From the NCBI RefSeq assembly GCF_002161355.1, contig NZ_NFHL01000011.1:35522-99521 (forward strand): DNA of 64,000 nt. Reading direction: 5' to 3'. The translations under genes were made by a program, and so were the position numbers. Shown in pieces: positions 8,050-17,603 of the stretch (its first letter is position 1; each line of letters begins with the position of its first letter). Under the pieces are notes generated by a model. It was not told the origin of the DNA and made no database searches. It worked only from the letters and a program-made list of their open reading frames with translations. The stretch comes from Lachnoclostridium sp. An76. Its GTDB lineage: Bacteria > Bacillota > Clostridia > Lachnospirales > Lachnospiraceae.

Positions 8050-10308
8050 ATGGCAAAAGCAAATTTTGACCAGTGGGAAGGTTTCAGCGGGCATCTCTGG
8101 AAAGAGGAAGTCAATGTGCGTGATTTCATCCAGCACAACTATACACAGTATGACGGAGACGAATCTTTCCTCGCAGGTCCGACAGAGGCGACAAATAAAC
8201 TTTGGGGCGAGCTCTCCAAGCTGCAGAAGGAGGAGCGTGCAAAGGGCGGCGTTCTGGACATGGAGACAGAGGTTGTTTCCGGCCTGACAGCATACGGCCC
8301 GGGATATATTAATGAAGAGATGAAGGATCTGGAGCAGGTGGTAGGACTCCAGACAGACAAGCCGCTCAAGAGAGCATTCATGCCGTATGGCGGGATCAAG
8401 ATGGCTGAGCAGGCATGCACCACATACGGATACACACCGAGTGAAAAACTGCATGAAATCTTTACAAAATATCATAAGACACACAACCAGGCAGTATTTG
8501 ATATCTATACACCTGAGATGAAGAAAGCGCGTCACAACAAGATCATCACAGGTCTTCCGGACACATACGGAAGAGGTCGTATCGTAGGCGACTATCGCCG
8601 TGTAGCTCTCTATGGTATCGACTACCTGATCGAGAAGAAGCAGTCTGATTTTGTTGAGTATGAGAGACACGGAATGAAGGGAACAGATTTCCGTCTCCGC
8701 GAGGAGATCGCTGACCAGATCCGCGCGCTGAAAGAGATGAAAGAGATGGCATCGGTTTACGGATATGATATTTCCAAGCCGGCTGCAAATGCAAAAGAGG
8801 CGGTCCAGTGGCTGTACTTCGGATACCTTGCAGCGATCAAGACACAGAACGGAGCTGCGATGAGTGTGGGACGTATCTCTACATTCCTTGACATCTATAT
8901 CCAGAGAGACCTGGAGAAGGGCGCCCTGACAGAGGAGCAGGCACAGGAACTTATCGACCACATTGTCATGAAGTTCAGAATGGTGAAGTTCGCGAGGATC
9001 CCGTCCTACAACGAGCTGTTCTCCGGAGACCCGGTATGGGCGACACTGGAGATGGCAGGAATCGGAATGGACGGACGGCACATGGTTACAAAGAACGATT
9101 ACCGTTTCCTCCACACACTGGAGAATATGGGACCGTCGCCGGAGCCGAACCTGACAGTACTGTACTCCTCACACCTGCCGGAGAACTTCAAGAAATATGC
9201 GGCTTATATTTCTGTTAAGACAAGTTCCATCCAGTACGAGAACGACGATGTAATGCGTCCAGTATGGGGCGACGACTACTCCATCTGCTGCTGCGTATCC
9301 GCAACAGAGACCGGCAAGGAGATCCAGTTCTTCGGGGCACGTGCGAACCTTGCAAAATGCCTTCTGTACGCGATCAACGGCGGTGTTGACGAGAAGACAA
9401 AGCAGCAGGTATCCCCGCTCTACAGGCCGATCACATCCGAGTACCTTGACTATGACGAGGTCATGGAGAAATACGACCAGATGATGGAGTGGCTGTCCAA
9501 GCTGTATGTGGATACACTGAACATGATCCACTACATGCATGACAAGTACTACTATGAGGCTGCTGAGATGGCGCTCATCGACACAAATGTAAGACGTACA
9601 TTCGCGACAGGTATCGCAGGATTCTCACACGTAGTAGATTCCTTAAGCGCGATCAAGTACGCTAAGGTAAAAGTGATCCGCGATGAGGACGGACTTGCAG
9701 TTGACTATGAGGTAGAGGGAGACTTCCCGAAATATGGAAACGACGACGACCGCGCAGACGAGATCGCTGTATGGCTGCTCCGCACGTTCATGAGCAAGCT
9801 GAAGAAGTGCCACACATACAGAAATTCCGAGCCGACGACATCCATCCTTACCATCACATCCAACGTGGTTTACGGAAAGGCTACAGGATCTCTTCCGGAC
9901 GGAAGAAAAGCAGGCGAGCCGCTGGCACCGGGAGCGAACCCGTCCTACGGCGCGGAGAAGAACGGACTTCTTGCTTCCCTCAATTCTGTTGCGAAGCTTC
10001 CGTATGAGCAGGCGCTTGACGGAATCTCCAACACGCAGACGATCAGTCCGGGAGCACTGGGACATGACGACGACGAGCGCAAGAACAATCTTGTACACGT
10101 TCTCGACGGATACTTCGACCAGGGAGCACATCACCTGAACGTGAACGTATTCGGAACAGAGAAACTGATCGATGCGATGGAGCATCCGGAGAAAGAAGAG
10201 TACGCAAACTTCACGATCCGCGTATCCGGATATGCAGTGAAGTTCATCGACCTGACAAGAGAGCAGCAGCTTGACGTAATCGCAAGAACCTGCCACGATA
10301 GAATGTAA
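8050..10308 (+). CDS. pflB: formate C-acetyltransferase (pyruvate formate-lyase)
   Basis: Glycyl-radical enzyme that splits pyruvate with CoA into acetyl-CoA and formate. 752 residues, full length. The active-site cysteines are in [10 protein letters not shown] (Cys413-415, so three in a row where two are catalytic in E. coli PflB). The radical glycine is about residue 727, in RVSGYAVKF near the C-terminus. Needs the activase encoded by pflA just downstream. Strong ribosome site AGGAGG. Codon use looks that of a highly expressed gene. Confidence 0.98.
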   Translation: MAKANFDQWEGFSGHLWKEEVNVRDFIQHNYTQYDGDESFLAGPTEATNKLWGELSKLQKEERAKGGVLDMETEVVSGLTAYGPGYINEEMKDLEQVVGLQTDKPLKRAFMPYGGIKMAEQACTTYGYTPSEKLHEIFTKYHKTHNQAVFDIYTPEMKKARHNKIITGLPDTYGRGRIVGDYRRVALYGIDYLIEKKQSDFVEYERHGMKGTDFRLREEIADQIRALKEMKEMASVYGYDISKPAANAKEAVQWLYFGYLAAIKTQNGAAMSVGRISTFLDIYIQRDLEKGALTEEQAQELIDHIVMKFRMVKFARIPSYNELFSGDPVWATLEMAGIGMDGRHMVTKNDYRFLHTLENMGPSPEPNLTVLYSSHLPENFKKYAAYISVKTSSIQYENDDVMRPVWGDDYSICCCVSATETGKEIQFFGARANLAKCLLYAINGGVDEKTKQQVSPLYRPITSEYLDYDEVMEKYDQMMEWLSKLYVDTLNMIHYMHDKYYYEAAEMALIDTNVRRTFATGIAGFSHVVDSLSAIKYAKVKVIRDEDGLAVDYEVEGDFPKYGNDDDRADEIAVWLLRTFMSKLKKCHTYRNSEPTTSILTITSNVVYGKATGSLPDGRKAGEPLAPGANPSYGAEKNGLLASLNSVAKLPYEQALDGISNTQTISPGALGHDDDERKNNLVHVLDGYFDQGAHHLNVNVFGTEKLIDAMEHPEKEEYANFTIRVSGYAVKFIDLTREQQLDVIARTCHDRM

Positions 10309-10314
10309 TTTTTT

Positions 10315-10351
10315 CGGGGACGTAGTGAAATTCAGTTTGACTACGTCCCCG
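10315..10351 (+). terminator. hairpin after pflB, first copy of repeated palindrome
   Basis: CGGGGACGTAGT (10315-10326) and ACTACGTCCCCG (10340-10351), a perfect 12-bp stem with a 13-nt loop, 6 nt after the pflB stop. The T-run lies before rather than after the stem, so termination is uncertain; it could instead protect the pflB 3' end and let some transcription pass to pflA. The same palindrome recurs at 10510-10543. Confidence 0.6.
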
Positions 10352-10364
10352 TTTAACGACTGCT

Positions 10365-10543
10365 CTGTCCCTTTTGGCAGACGGCCCTGTCCCCGTTCGA
10401 AATCTGCACAAATAAGGTGTTGATTCCTGAGTGATTAATATGACAAATTTGGCTAATTTTAACATAGGGGACACGGTGAATTATGAAAAGGGACAGGGCA
10501 TGATCAATTGGGGACGTAGTGAAATTCAATTTGACTACGTCCC
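10365..10543. repeat. REP-like palindrome cluster between pflB and pflA
   Basis: The second copy of the GGGGACGTAGT...ACTACGTCCC palindrome is at 10510-10543, differing from the first by one loop base (A for G) and lacking its outermost pair. Between the copies, CTGTCCCTTTT (10365-10375) is the exact reverse complement of AAAAGGGACAG (10486-10496), with GCCCTGTCCCC at 10384 as well. The second palindrome ends directly at the pflA ribosome site (GGAAGGAG). The form resembles paired REP palindromes; no transposase is near. Confidence 0.6.
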
Positions 10544-10556
10544 GGAAGGAGAAAAT

Positions 10557-11288
10557 ATGAACGGATTTATCCATTCTACGGAGAGTTTCGGCTCGGTTGA
10601 CGGCCCGGGTGTGCGTTTTGTTATTTTTGTCGCGGGATGTCCGATGCGCTGCCAGTTCTGCCACAATCCGGATACCTGGAACATGCAGGTGGGAGAGCAG
10701 AAGAGCGCGGACGAGCTTCTGGCGCAGGCACTGCGGTACAGATCATACTGGAAGGACGGCGGCGGGATCACTGTGAGCGGCGGCGAGCCTCTGCTCCAGA
10801 TGGATTTCATGATCGAGCTGTTTCAGAAGGCGAAGGAAAAAGGGATCAACACGACGATCGACACGAGCGGCGCGCCTTTTACGAGGAAAGAGCCCTTCTT
10901 TGGAAAGTTCAATGAGCTCATGAAATATACAGATCTGCTGTTGGTGGACATCAAGCATATCGATGATGAGCAGCATAAGCTTCTGACAGGGCAAACGAAC
11001 AAGAATATCCTTGACATGGCAAGGTATTTGTCGGAGATCGGCAAGCCGGTCTGGATCAGGCATGTGCTCGTGCCGGAGAGAAGTGATAAGGATGAATATC
11101 TCAAGGAACTTTATGAGTTTATAAAGACGTTAGGTAATGTCGAAAAAGTGGAAGTCCTGCCGTACCACACTTTTGGCGAATATAAGTGGAAAGAGCTGGG
11201 ATATGACTATCCGCTGGCGGGGATTGAACCGCCGACGAAAGAGCGTATTAAAAATGCAAATGAGATCCTGCATACAGGGCAGGGGTAA
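10557..11288 (+). CDS. pflA: pyruvate formate-lyase activating enzyme
   Basis: Radical SAM enzyme that places the glycyl radical on PflB. 243 residues, normal for the family. The cluster motif CPMRCQFCHNPDTW is near residue 30, and the SAM-binding GGxP-like stretch is TVSGGEPLLQ. The ATG at 10557 is chosen because the family N-terminus (GFIHSTESFGSVDGPG) begins here and AAGGAG stands 5-6 nt ahead; the in-frame sequence from 10431 crosses the palindrome cluster and is not coding. Ends in a terminator at 11310-11363. Confidence 0.96.
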   Translation: MNGFIHSTESFGSVDGPGVRFVIFVAGCPMRCQFCHNPDTWNMQVGEQKSADELLAQALRYRSYWKDGGGITVSGGEPLLQMDFMIELFQKAKEKGINTTIDTSGAPFTRKEPFFGKFNELMKYTDLLLVDIKHIDDEQHKLLTGQTNKNILDMARYLSEIGKPVWIRHVLVPERSDKDEYLKELYEFIKTLGNVEKVEVLPYHTFGEYKWKELGYDYPLAGIEPPTKERIKNANEILHTGQG

Positions 11289-11309
11289 GAGCAGGAGAAA
11301 ACAATGCAC

Positions 11310-11363
11310 ATACGCGGGGATGGGACTGAAAGCAGGTCCTGTCCCCGCGTATTTTATCGTTTT
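11310..11363 (+). terminator. rho-independent terminator after pflA
   Basis: ATACGCGGGGA (11310-11320) pairs perfectly with TCCCCGCGTAT (11342-11352); an inner GGAC/GTCC extends it. The tail TTTATCGTTTT follows. It lies between the convergent pflA and histidine kinase genes and, being near-symmetric, could serve both. Confidence 0.8.
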
Positions 11364-11428
11364 ATCAGCCAATAGCTGAAATTCCTCGGGAAATTAAAGA
11401 TGCAGTATACAGAAATTACCCGGATGGA

Positions 11429-12433
11429 TCAGGAACCCGTTTCATGCACCGTCCCCTTCGGAAATACCACCGTCACCCTCGTAAATTCCCCTTCCCGTGA
11501 CTGGACCGTCAGCCCCAGTCCCAGCCTGTCACAGAGCGTTTTCGCCAGATACAGCCCCATCCCGGTGGAAGCGGTCTTTGAGCGGTCCGACCCGGTAAAG
11601 CCCTTTTCGAAAACACGTGGAAGGTCAGCGGCGCTGATGCCGCAGCCGTTGTCCTCGACCACAAGTACAGCAGAAGCAGGGGACTCTTCGCTGTATATCG
11701 AGAGGCGCTTCTTTGGCTTATCAAAGTATTTGACAGAATTCTGGATGATCTGGGAGAGGATAAAGCCGAGCCACTTTTCGTCTGTAAATACAACAGTATC
11801 TTTGATACGGATGTCCAGTTCTATGCCTGCGTCTAGAAAATAGCGCCGGTATTTCAGCAGGATATCATGTACCACATCCGGCAGGCTGAGCCTGCGGACA
11901 AAGTAGTCCTTCTCTGTATTCTCGCTTCTGGCATAATAGAGCATCTGCTCTACCAGATTATAGATGCGGTCAGTTTCCTTTTTGAGCTCATAATCCTTCA
12001 TGTTGTCAAATGCCAGTGAGAGCGCGCTGATCGGCACTTTGATCTCATGCGCAAAGCTTTCGATATATTCCCTGTAGTCCTGCTGTTCTTCCACCGACTT
12101 TTCCAGACGTTCGTTCATGGCCTTGCACGCTCTTTTCAGGGCATAGTGATAGGCTCGGCTTTCAGGTTCCCTGGGGCTGGGGAGAACTTCCGCCGCGTAC
12201 CAGGTTTCTTCCAGGCTGTCTGTCAGGTCCATGATCCGGGTCTGTCTTGCGGCCTGATGGCGGTAACGGAGCCAGTGAAAGATCAGACAGGCGCAGACAG
12301 AAAAGGCTGCAGCCAGGATAAGATAACCGTTCTGGAATCCCGCGGCGGCGAGAAGAAGGACTCCCACTCCCGTAAAAACGATATGAAAAAGGATGTCGCA
12401 TATTTTAGTTTCTAAATAAAGGATAAAATTCAC
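11429..12433 (-). CDS. Bce-type sensor histidine kinase
   Basis: 334 residues. Two N-terminal hydrophobic segments (about residues 12-30 and 34-52) with almost no external loop mark it as an intramembrane-sensing kinase of the BceS type, which senses through its partner ABC transporter. The phospho-accepting histidine is in ESFAHEIKVPIS; ATP-binding boxes are QIIQNSVKYF (N), VEDNGCGIS (G1) and TGMGLYLAK (G2). It overlaps the regulator gene by 4 nt. With the upstream permease and ATPase it forms a peptide-antibiotic sensing and resistance module. Confidence 0.9.
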   Translation of the reverse strand: MNFILYLETKICDILFHIVFTGVGVLLLAAAGFQNGYLILAAAFSVCACLIFHWLRYRHQAARQTRIMDLTDSLEETWYAAEVLPSPREPESRAYHYALKRACKAMNERLEKSVEEQQDYREYIESFAHEIKVPISALSLAFDNMKDYELKKETDRIYNLVEQMLYYARSENTEKDYFVRRLSLPDVVHDILLKYRRYFLDAGIELDIRIKDTVVFTDEKWLGFILSQIIQNSVKYFDKPKKRLSIYSEESPASAVLVVEDNGCGISAADLPRVFEKGFTGSDRSKTASTGMGLYLAKTLCDRLGLGLTVQSREGEFTRVTVVFPKGTVHETGS

Positions 12434-13089
12434 AGTTTCCAGCCCTTTCCCCTGATATTTTCCAGCAGGTGTGTGACGCCAATCTCTTTCAGCTTCCGCT
12501 TCAGCCGGGTCATGTTGACCATGAGTACATTTTCGTCCAGATAGAAGCGGTCATTCCATAGTTTTTCCAGAAGCTCATCCTTGCTGATAACTTTTTCACT
12601 GTTCATAAAGAAATAATACAGGATACGGAATTCATTCCGGGTCAGCTCCGTCTCTTTGCCTTCGTACCGGATGGCAGACAGGTGGAGATCCAGAGTGCAT
12701 CCCTTTCTGGTGAGTTCGCGGAAACTGCCCGGATCATTCAGGCGGAGGGCCCGCCGGATCTTTTCGAGGAGGACCAGAGGATCGTAGGGCTTGGAGATGA
12801 AGTCAACGCCCCCTGCGCGGATGCTCATAAGTTCATCTGCCGAGGTATCCCTGCTGGTGACAAAGATGACGGGCGTCCGGGTCTGCGTGCGGATCCTGCG
12901 GCAGATGTCATATCCGTTTTCATAAGGAAGATTGACATCCAGGAGGATGAGGTCAGCGGAAAGCCTGGCAAGCTGCCCGGCGAGATCTCCAAAATCATCC
13001 GGCAGGATGGTCTCATATCCGTGCCTGGTGAGCAGCCGGGAGAGCTCCCGGCGGGTGGTAATATTGTCTTCTGCGATCACGATCCTCAT
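12430..13089 (-). CDS. Bce-type response regulator, OmpR/PhoB family
   Basis: 219 residues: receiver domain (1-115) with acidic residues in IAEDN, phospho-acceptor Asp in LILLDVNLP, and conserved Lys in FISKPYDP; then a winged-helix DNA-binding domain ending in NIRGKGWKL. Its kinase partner follows with a 4-nt overlap. The likely target is the promoter of the ATPase gene, where a BceR-like site is seen at 16232-16245. Separated from the permease gene by the 144-bp repeat at 13116-13259. Confidence 0.92.
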   Translation of the reverse strand: MRIVIAEDNITTRRELSRLLTRHGYETILPDDFGDLAGQLARLSADLILLDVNLPYENGYDICRRIRTQTRTPVIFVTSRDTSADELMSIRAGGVDFISKPYDPLVLLEKIRRALRLNDPGSFRELTRKGCTLDLHLSAIRYEGKETELTRNEFRILYYFFMNSEKVISKDELLEKLWNDRFYLDENVLMVNMTRLKRKLKEIGVTHLLENIRGKGWKL

Positions 13090-13115
13090 GGAACAAAGCC
13101 CTTTTTTCTGTAAAT

Positions 13116-13259
13116 CAGGATGGTTCCCGGCATCCCCGCCCGGGATCCTGTATCCCCGTACCCCGCATTCCCCGCCGGGAATTGTGTATCCCCGTGCCCT
13201 GCATTCCGCGGGAAATCCTGTATCCCCGTGCCCCGCACTCCCCGCCGGGAACCATCCTG
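13116..13259. repeat. tandem repeats bounded by a perfect inverted repeat
   Basis: CAGGATGGTTCCCGGC (13116-13131) and its exact reverse complement (13244-13259) bound 112 nt. Inside are about three direct copies of a 34-36-nt unit built on CCGGGA...TGTATCCCCGTGCCC (starting near 13140, 13175 and 13209), with partial units at both ends. The whole lies between the permease stop and the regulator start of the Bce module, so it separates transporter from two-component genes on the transcript. Confidence 0.8.
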
Positions 13260-13271
13260 TTTATTACTTTC

Positions 13272-15281
13272 TTAGTTATTATATCGCGCTTCCTGTATAT
13301 TTCTCTTAAAACCGATGTACGTGGCGATAAAGTAGATCAGATACACCAGCAGGAAGATGCCGAGCCCTGCCAGGAAATACTCCAGGTATACCCACCTGCT
13401 GCTGAGGAATATGCTGTACAGCCGGTTTATGGAGAACATGCACAGAAATGTGATGAGCACTGGGTACACCACCGGCAGGCCGAACAGGATGAGGAGCTGC
13501 CTGCCGACCGTACGGCAGAGGCTGCTGCCGCTGACGCCAAGCCGGCTCAGGACAGTGTAGCGGTATTTGTGCCGGGAGGAGTCGCTTAAGGCCTGGACTG
13601 CCAGGATCGTGCCCGCGGTGGACAGGAAGATAAAGGCAAGGTACAGGCAGAGAGAAGAGACGATAGCAAGCATACTGTTCCCCTCCTCGACGATCTGCCC
13701 CCGCACAGTGACTTTGTAGTTTTGATCTACCGTGTCTCCGGACTCATCGGTGTATGTGAGATGCCAGGACATTTCGTCCGTGATCTTTTTCTTGAGGTCA
13801 GCAGTGGTCTCTTCCACGGTATCGATGACCAGGTGACTCTCTGCCGGCTCAAGATCCTGCACATACCGGTCAGGATAGACAGCGACGAAACTGGTGAGGC
13901 CTGTGAGAGTCAGCCAGTACCCGTTATCTGTGATCCCTTTCAGCCTTAAGGATGTGCCATCGGCCAGAGTAAGTGTGCTGAGATCCTCTTCCGCTTCTTC
14001 GAAAAGTGGGATCAGCTGGCGATCCGTGAGGATAAGGTATCCATTATCTTCCAGGGAGACCGGAGAAAGCCCCCGGAGCTTCAGCAGCTCATTGTATGTT
14101 CCCAGGCTAATGACGGTATCAAAATCTGTGTTGGAGCCCGGCACGCTGACAATAGGCTGAAGATGCATCCCCGGATCTTTGTATACATCGAAAAGATAAG
14201 ATGAGCGGACCGTATAGTCTTCCTCCGTAAGAGCGATATAATCGCTGAGGATCTCCCTGTCCTCAGGATCGTCAAAAACCTGGATGTCATACGGTGATTC
14301 CAGCTCCAGGAGATATCCTGACATCCCCTGGTAGAGATAAGAGACGTTCAGGGAGAGGAGCGTGAGCACCACGAGCATGGAAAGCGTCCCCATGGTAATG
14401 CTCATGCTGCGCACTTTCGAGGAAAATGTCCTTGCGATGAAAAGGTGGTCTCCTGTATATTTAAGGGATCTCTTCCGCAGGACCAGCGTGAGCAGCATGT
14501 CTCCCGCAGAGACAGAGACTCCGTAAATGCTCAGGATGAACAGGAGGATGCCAAGCATGAGCCAGTACATGACGCTCTGATCGGAGCCTGCGTCCAGACT
14601 GAACTGAGAGTTCCACACAAGAAAGCCCAGGATACCCAGGAGCAGGCTGGCGCAGAAGAGGATATTTCGTTTCCGGGACGAGCGCAGTATTTTTTCCTCA
14701 TTCTGTTTCTCCATATCGAGAAATCCGCGGATGGAGATGCGCCCCATTTTCCGTGTCATGTTCACAAGGACAAGAAGAAAGACAGCGGCAAAGCAGAGGA
14801 GGAGCGTTCCGGCGGGAGCAGTGCGGAACGTGATGAAGATCACTTCCGGGATCTCAAAGGCGCGGACTATGACCATGGAGATGACCTGGCTGACCAGGAA
14901 TCCGATGGGGAAAGACAGCGCCAGGGCAAAGAGGCCGAGCAGTAAGATCTCTGTCAGGAACATAAGGATGACCCTGCCGCGGCGTATGCCGAGGAGAAGA
15001 TACATGCCGAATTCCCGGCTCCGCTTTGTGAACATGAATTTTGTCGTATAATTGATGAGAAAGCAGATCACAAAGAGGATGATGATATTGATAAAATCCA
15101 GAACCATCTGGAAGGTGTTCATCCCTTCGGACAGGCCTGTGATCGCGTCCGATGATGCGACAAGCCCGAAGGAGAACATCAGGGAGAAGGAGAGGGTGAC
15201 TGTAATGAGGTAAACCGCATAGTCGCTCAGGCTTCTCTTTGCATTCCGAAAGGCAAGTTTATATAACATTTCCCGTGTCAC
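13272..15281 (-). CDS. Bce-type ABC transporter permease
   Basis: 669 residues with the BceB layout: an N-terminal FtsX-like block of four membrane segments, more segments to about residue 310, a large extracytoplasmic domain of roughly 200 residues (about 320-530, hydrophilic, rich in Asp/Glu) and C-terminal segments. In this family the external domain binds peptide antibiotics and signals to the kinase. It overlaps the ATPase gene by 23 nt. The ligand cannot be told from sequence. Confidence 0.92.
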   Translation of the reverse strand: MTREMLYKLAFRNAKRSLSDYAVYLITVTLSFSLMFSFGLVASSDAITGLSEGMNTFQMVLDFINIIILFVICFLINYTTKFMFTKRSREFGMYLLLGIRRGRVILMFLTEILLLGLFALALSFPIGFLVSQVISMVIVRAFEIPEVIFITFRTAPAGTLLLCFAAVFLLVLVNMTRKMGRISIRGFLDMEKQNEEKILRSSRKRNILFCASLLLGILGFLVWNSQFSLDAGSDQSVMYWLMLGILLFILSIYGVSVSAGDMLLTLVLRKRSLKYTGDHLFIARTFSSKVRSMSITMGTLSMLVVLTLLSLNVSYLYQGMSGYLLELESPYDIQVFDDPEDREILSDYIALTEEDYTVRSSYLFDVYKDPGMHLQPIVSVPGSNTDFDTVISLGTYNELLKLRGLSPVSLEDNGYLILTDRQLIPLFEEAEEDLSTLTLADGTSLRLKGITDNGYWLTLTGLTSFVAVYPDRYVQDLEPAESHLVIDTVEETTADLKKKITDEMSWHLTYTDESGDTVDQNYKVTVRGQIVEEGNSMLAIVSSLCLYLAFIFLSTAGTILAVQALSDSSRHKYRYTVLSRLGVSGSSLCRTVGRQLLILFGLPVVYPVLITFLCMFSINRLYSIFLSSRWVYLEYFLAGLGIFLLVYLIYFIATYIGFKRNIQEARYNN

Positions 15282-16080
15282 CTCCCAGCAGAGTCAGTAT
15301 ATCGAGGATTTCTGTGAAAAACTCTTTCCGGGTCTTCCCGTCCCTGCGTATCTCGGTAAAGATCTTCCCGTCCTTCAGGACAAGGATGCGTCCGCAGAAG
15401 GAGGCGCAGAAAGGATCATGGGTGACCATGAGGATGGTGGCTCCCAGTTTTTCATTGATGGATGCCATGGTCTCGAGCAGGAGACGGGAAGACCTGGAGT
15501 CCAGAGCGCCGGTGGGCTCATCGGCAAGGATCAGCTTTGGCTCGTTGATCAGCGCGCGGGCACAGGCGCAGCGCTGTTTCTGCCCGCCGGATACCTCGCA
15601 CGGGAACTTCTCCAGGATGCCGCTGATCCCCAGTTTCCCGGCGATATCCCGCACCCTGCGGTCAATGACTTTCGGCGGGGTGCCGCTGATGATCTGCGCC
15701 ATGGAAATATTCTCCCCGATGGTCAGCGTGTCCAGGAGATGAAAGTCCTGGAAGATAAATCCAAGGTTCTCCCTGCGGAAATCCGCCAGGTCCCGCTCCC
15801 TGACAGCGGTGATGTCCTTTCCGCTGACGAAGATGTGTCCGCTGGTGACACTGTCGATGGCAGCGATGCAGTTTAGAAGTGTCGTCTTCCCTGAGCCGCT
15901 TGCTCCCATGACTGCGGTGAATTCGCCCCTGTCGATGTGCAGGGTGATGCCGTCCACGGCCTTTGTGATATTCCCGTGGTTCCCATAATATTTTTTCACG
16001 CGCTCAAGCCTCAGGATCGGCTGCCCTTCCGCCTGCCGGCCGGGCGTTTTCTGAGCGGATGCTGTCTGTGTCTGTTCCAT
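15259..16080 (-). CDS. Bce-type ABC transporter ATP-binding protein
   Basis: 273 residues, first gene of the module. Walker A GASGSGKTT, signature SGGQKQR, Walker B LILADEPTGALD and H-loop VTHD are intact. There is an extra N-terminal stretch of about 20 residues rich in Gln, Thr and Ala, and a C-terminal extension of about 35 residues, as often seen in this group. The ribosome site is weak (GGAAGGGACTTCAT context on the - strand). Partner of the permease immediately downstream. Confidence 0.93.
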   Translation of the reverse strand: MEQTQTASAQKTPGRQAEGQPILRLERVKKYYGNHGNITKAVDGITLHIDRGEFTAVMGASGSGKTTLLNCIAAIDSVTSGHIFVSGKDITAVRERDLADFRRENLGFIFQDFHLLDTLTIGENISMAQIISGTPPKVIDRRVRDIAGKLGISGILEKFPCEVSGGQKQRCACARALINEPKLILADEPTGALDSRSSRLLLETMASINEKLGATILMVTHDPFCASFCGRILVLKDGKIFTEIRRDGKTRKEFFTEILDILTLLGGDTGNVI

Positions 16081-16202
16081 ATGAAGTCCCTTCCTTTCCG
16101 GATGTTTTCAGGTTTTGCATAGTACTCCGGGCAGAGCCAGTCCGTCCCGGGAAACGGACAGAAACACTGCCGGGCGGAACGTATCGTTCCGGGATCAAGG
16201 TC

Positions 16203-16288
16203 ATTATATCAATGGAAGAGAGAAAGTACACTTACAGTTTTGAAAGTCTCAGTGAAAGTCTCAGACTCCACGGAGAGACTCCACGGAG
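16203..16288 (-). promoter_or_regulatory. Bce promoter with BceR-like site and direct repeats
   Basis: On the - strand TATAAT (16208-16203) has no good -35 box, as expected for an activated promoter. Upstream of it, TTACA-GTTT-TGAAA (16232-16245, + strand) is one base from the TNACA-N4-TGTAA consensus of BceR-type regulators. It abuts two exact 12-nt repeats TGAAAGTCTCAG (16241-16264) and two exact 13-nt repeats AGACTCCACGGAG (16263-16288). Assignment of the site to this regulator is inference. Confidence 0.5.
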
Positions 16289-16409
16289 AAAATGTTCCTC
16301 TCGATTTTTCGGGGATAAAATGTTATAGTAGCTAATGTACGGACAGGCTCCCGGAAGGCTGCCGCGCACCGGGGGTTTTGACTTTTTATAGAAAAGAGGA
16401 ATGTAAATA
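16289..16409 (+). other. leader of the DUF4317 gene
   Basis: Between the Bce promoter and the DUF4317 start. TATAGT at 16324-16329 may be a -10 box but has no clear -35 partner. CCCGG/CCGGG (about 16352-16374) followed by GGTTTTGACTTTTTA could be a weak hairpin with U-run. The ribosome site is AGAGGAATG, 7-8 nt ahead of the ATG. Confidence 0.35.
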
Positions 16410-17603
16410 ATGAATAAGAAAGAAATACTTGAGATCAGAAAGCAGTTCACACCGGCAAACTGCGCGATCACCAGGATCTGCGGCTGCTATGTGGACCATG
16501 AAAAGACGAAAAAGATGGAATCAAAGGACGCGTTCCTTTCGCTCCCGGAAGAAGAAGCGTTTAAATATTTTGATATTTTCAAAAAGACTCTGTCAGGGAC
16601 CGTGGGGAAAAATATGCTGAACCTGGAATTTCCGCTGGACGCGGAGATGCCGGGCGGGACGCAGGAATTTCTCATGAAGCTCAGGGACAGTAAGCTGGAA
16701 GACGATATGCTTCTGGAGGAGTTCTACGACAAAGTCATCGCTACATACGATCATGCGGAAAATTATTATATCATCCTGATCCATGCCATGTACGATATCC
16801 CGGGGAAATCTTCGGACGGGCTGGAGATGTTCGATGCATCTGACGAGGTGTATGAGTACCTGCTCATGAGCATCTGTCCGGTGTCGCTTTCCAAGGCGGG
16901 ACTGAGTTATAATGCGGAAGACAACCGGATCCAGGACCGGATCCGCGACTGGATCGTGGACATGCCGTCAAAGGGATTTCTTTTTCCGGCGTTTAATGAC
17001 AGGAGCACGGATCTGCACAGTGTGCTTTACTATACAAAAAAATCCGAGGACCTGCAGCCGGAGATGATCGACCAGCTCCTGGGAGCAAAGATGCCGATGT
17101 CCGCGGATACGCAGAAGGAGACATTCCAGATGATCATCGAGGATACGCTTGGCGAGGACGGGGATTATGAGACTGTCCGAAATATCCACGAGACGCTCAA
17201 TAATCTGATCGAAGAGCACAAAGAAGAACCGGAGCCGCTGGCACTTGACAAGACAGAGATCAAAAAGATCTTCGAGCAGAGCGGCGTGGACGCGGAAAAG
17301 ATGGAAAGTTTTGACCGCAATTTTGAGGAGAATGCAGGAGAAAAGGCGTCCCTGCTGGCAACAAATATTGCGGAGACAAGGAAATTTAATATCGAGACCC
17401 CGGATGTGGTCATCAAGGTGAACCCGGACAGGGCGGATCTGGTGGAGACGAGGATCATTGACGGAAGGCAGTGCCTGGTCATCCCCGTAGACGACCACAT
17501 CGAGGTAAACGGGATCAGTGTCAGGACTATAAAAATGGCGGGATCGGTCTTGTCAGGCAGTGCAGGAGATGCGGAGGATGACCTGTCATCTGACGTGCTC
17601 TGA
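16410..17603 (+). CDS. DUF4317 family protein
   Basis: 397 residues, soluble and acidic, with the family opening NKKEILEIRKQFTPANCAI and GCYVD. DUF4317 proteins are common in Clostridia and their function is unknown; no catalytic motif is evident. The C-terminal third has Glu/Lys-rich helices and then a small beta-rich part (VIKVNPDRADLVETRIIDGR). The 3' end overlaps the convergent TetR gene by 18 nt, so the two transcripts must be antisense to each other there. Confidence 0.88.
   Translation: MNKKEILEIRKQFTPANCAITRICGCYVDHEKTKKMESKDAFLSLPEEEAFKYFDIFKKTLSGTVGKNMLNLEFPLDAEMPGGTQEFLMKLRDSKLEDDMLLEEFYDKVIATYDHAENYYIILIHAMYDIPGKSSDGLEMFDASDEVYEYLLMSICPVSLSKAGLSYNAEDNRIQDRIRDWIVDMPSKGFLFPAFNDRSTDLHSVLYYTKKSEDLQPEMIDQLLGAKMPMSADTQKETFQMIIEDTLGEDGDYETVRNIHETLNNLIEEHKEEPEPLALDKTEIKKIFEQSGVDAEKMESFDRNFEENAGEKASLLATNIAETRKFNIETPDVVIKVNPDRADLVETRIIDGRQCLVIPVDDHIEVNGISVRTIKMAGSVLSGSAGDAEDDLSSDVL

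Noticed and set aside
10431..10556. An N-terminal extension of pflA by 42 codons
   Set aside because: It runs through the palindrome cluster and is not family sequence; a good ribosome site precedes ATG 10557.
13140..13245. CRISPR-like array between the Bce permease and regulator
   Set aside because: Units follow one another directly with no spacers, and no cas genes are present.
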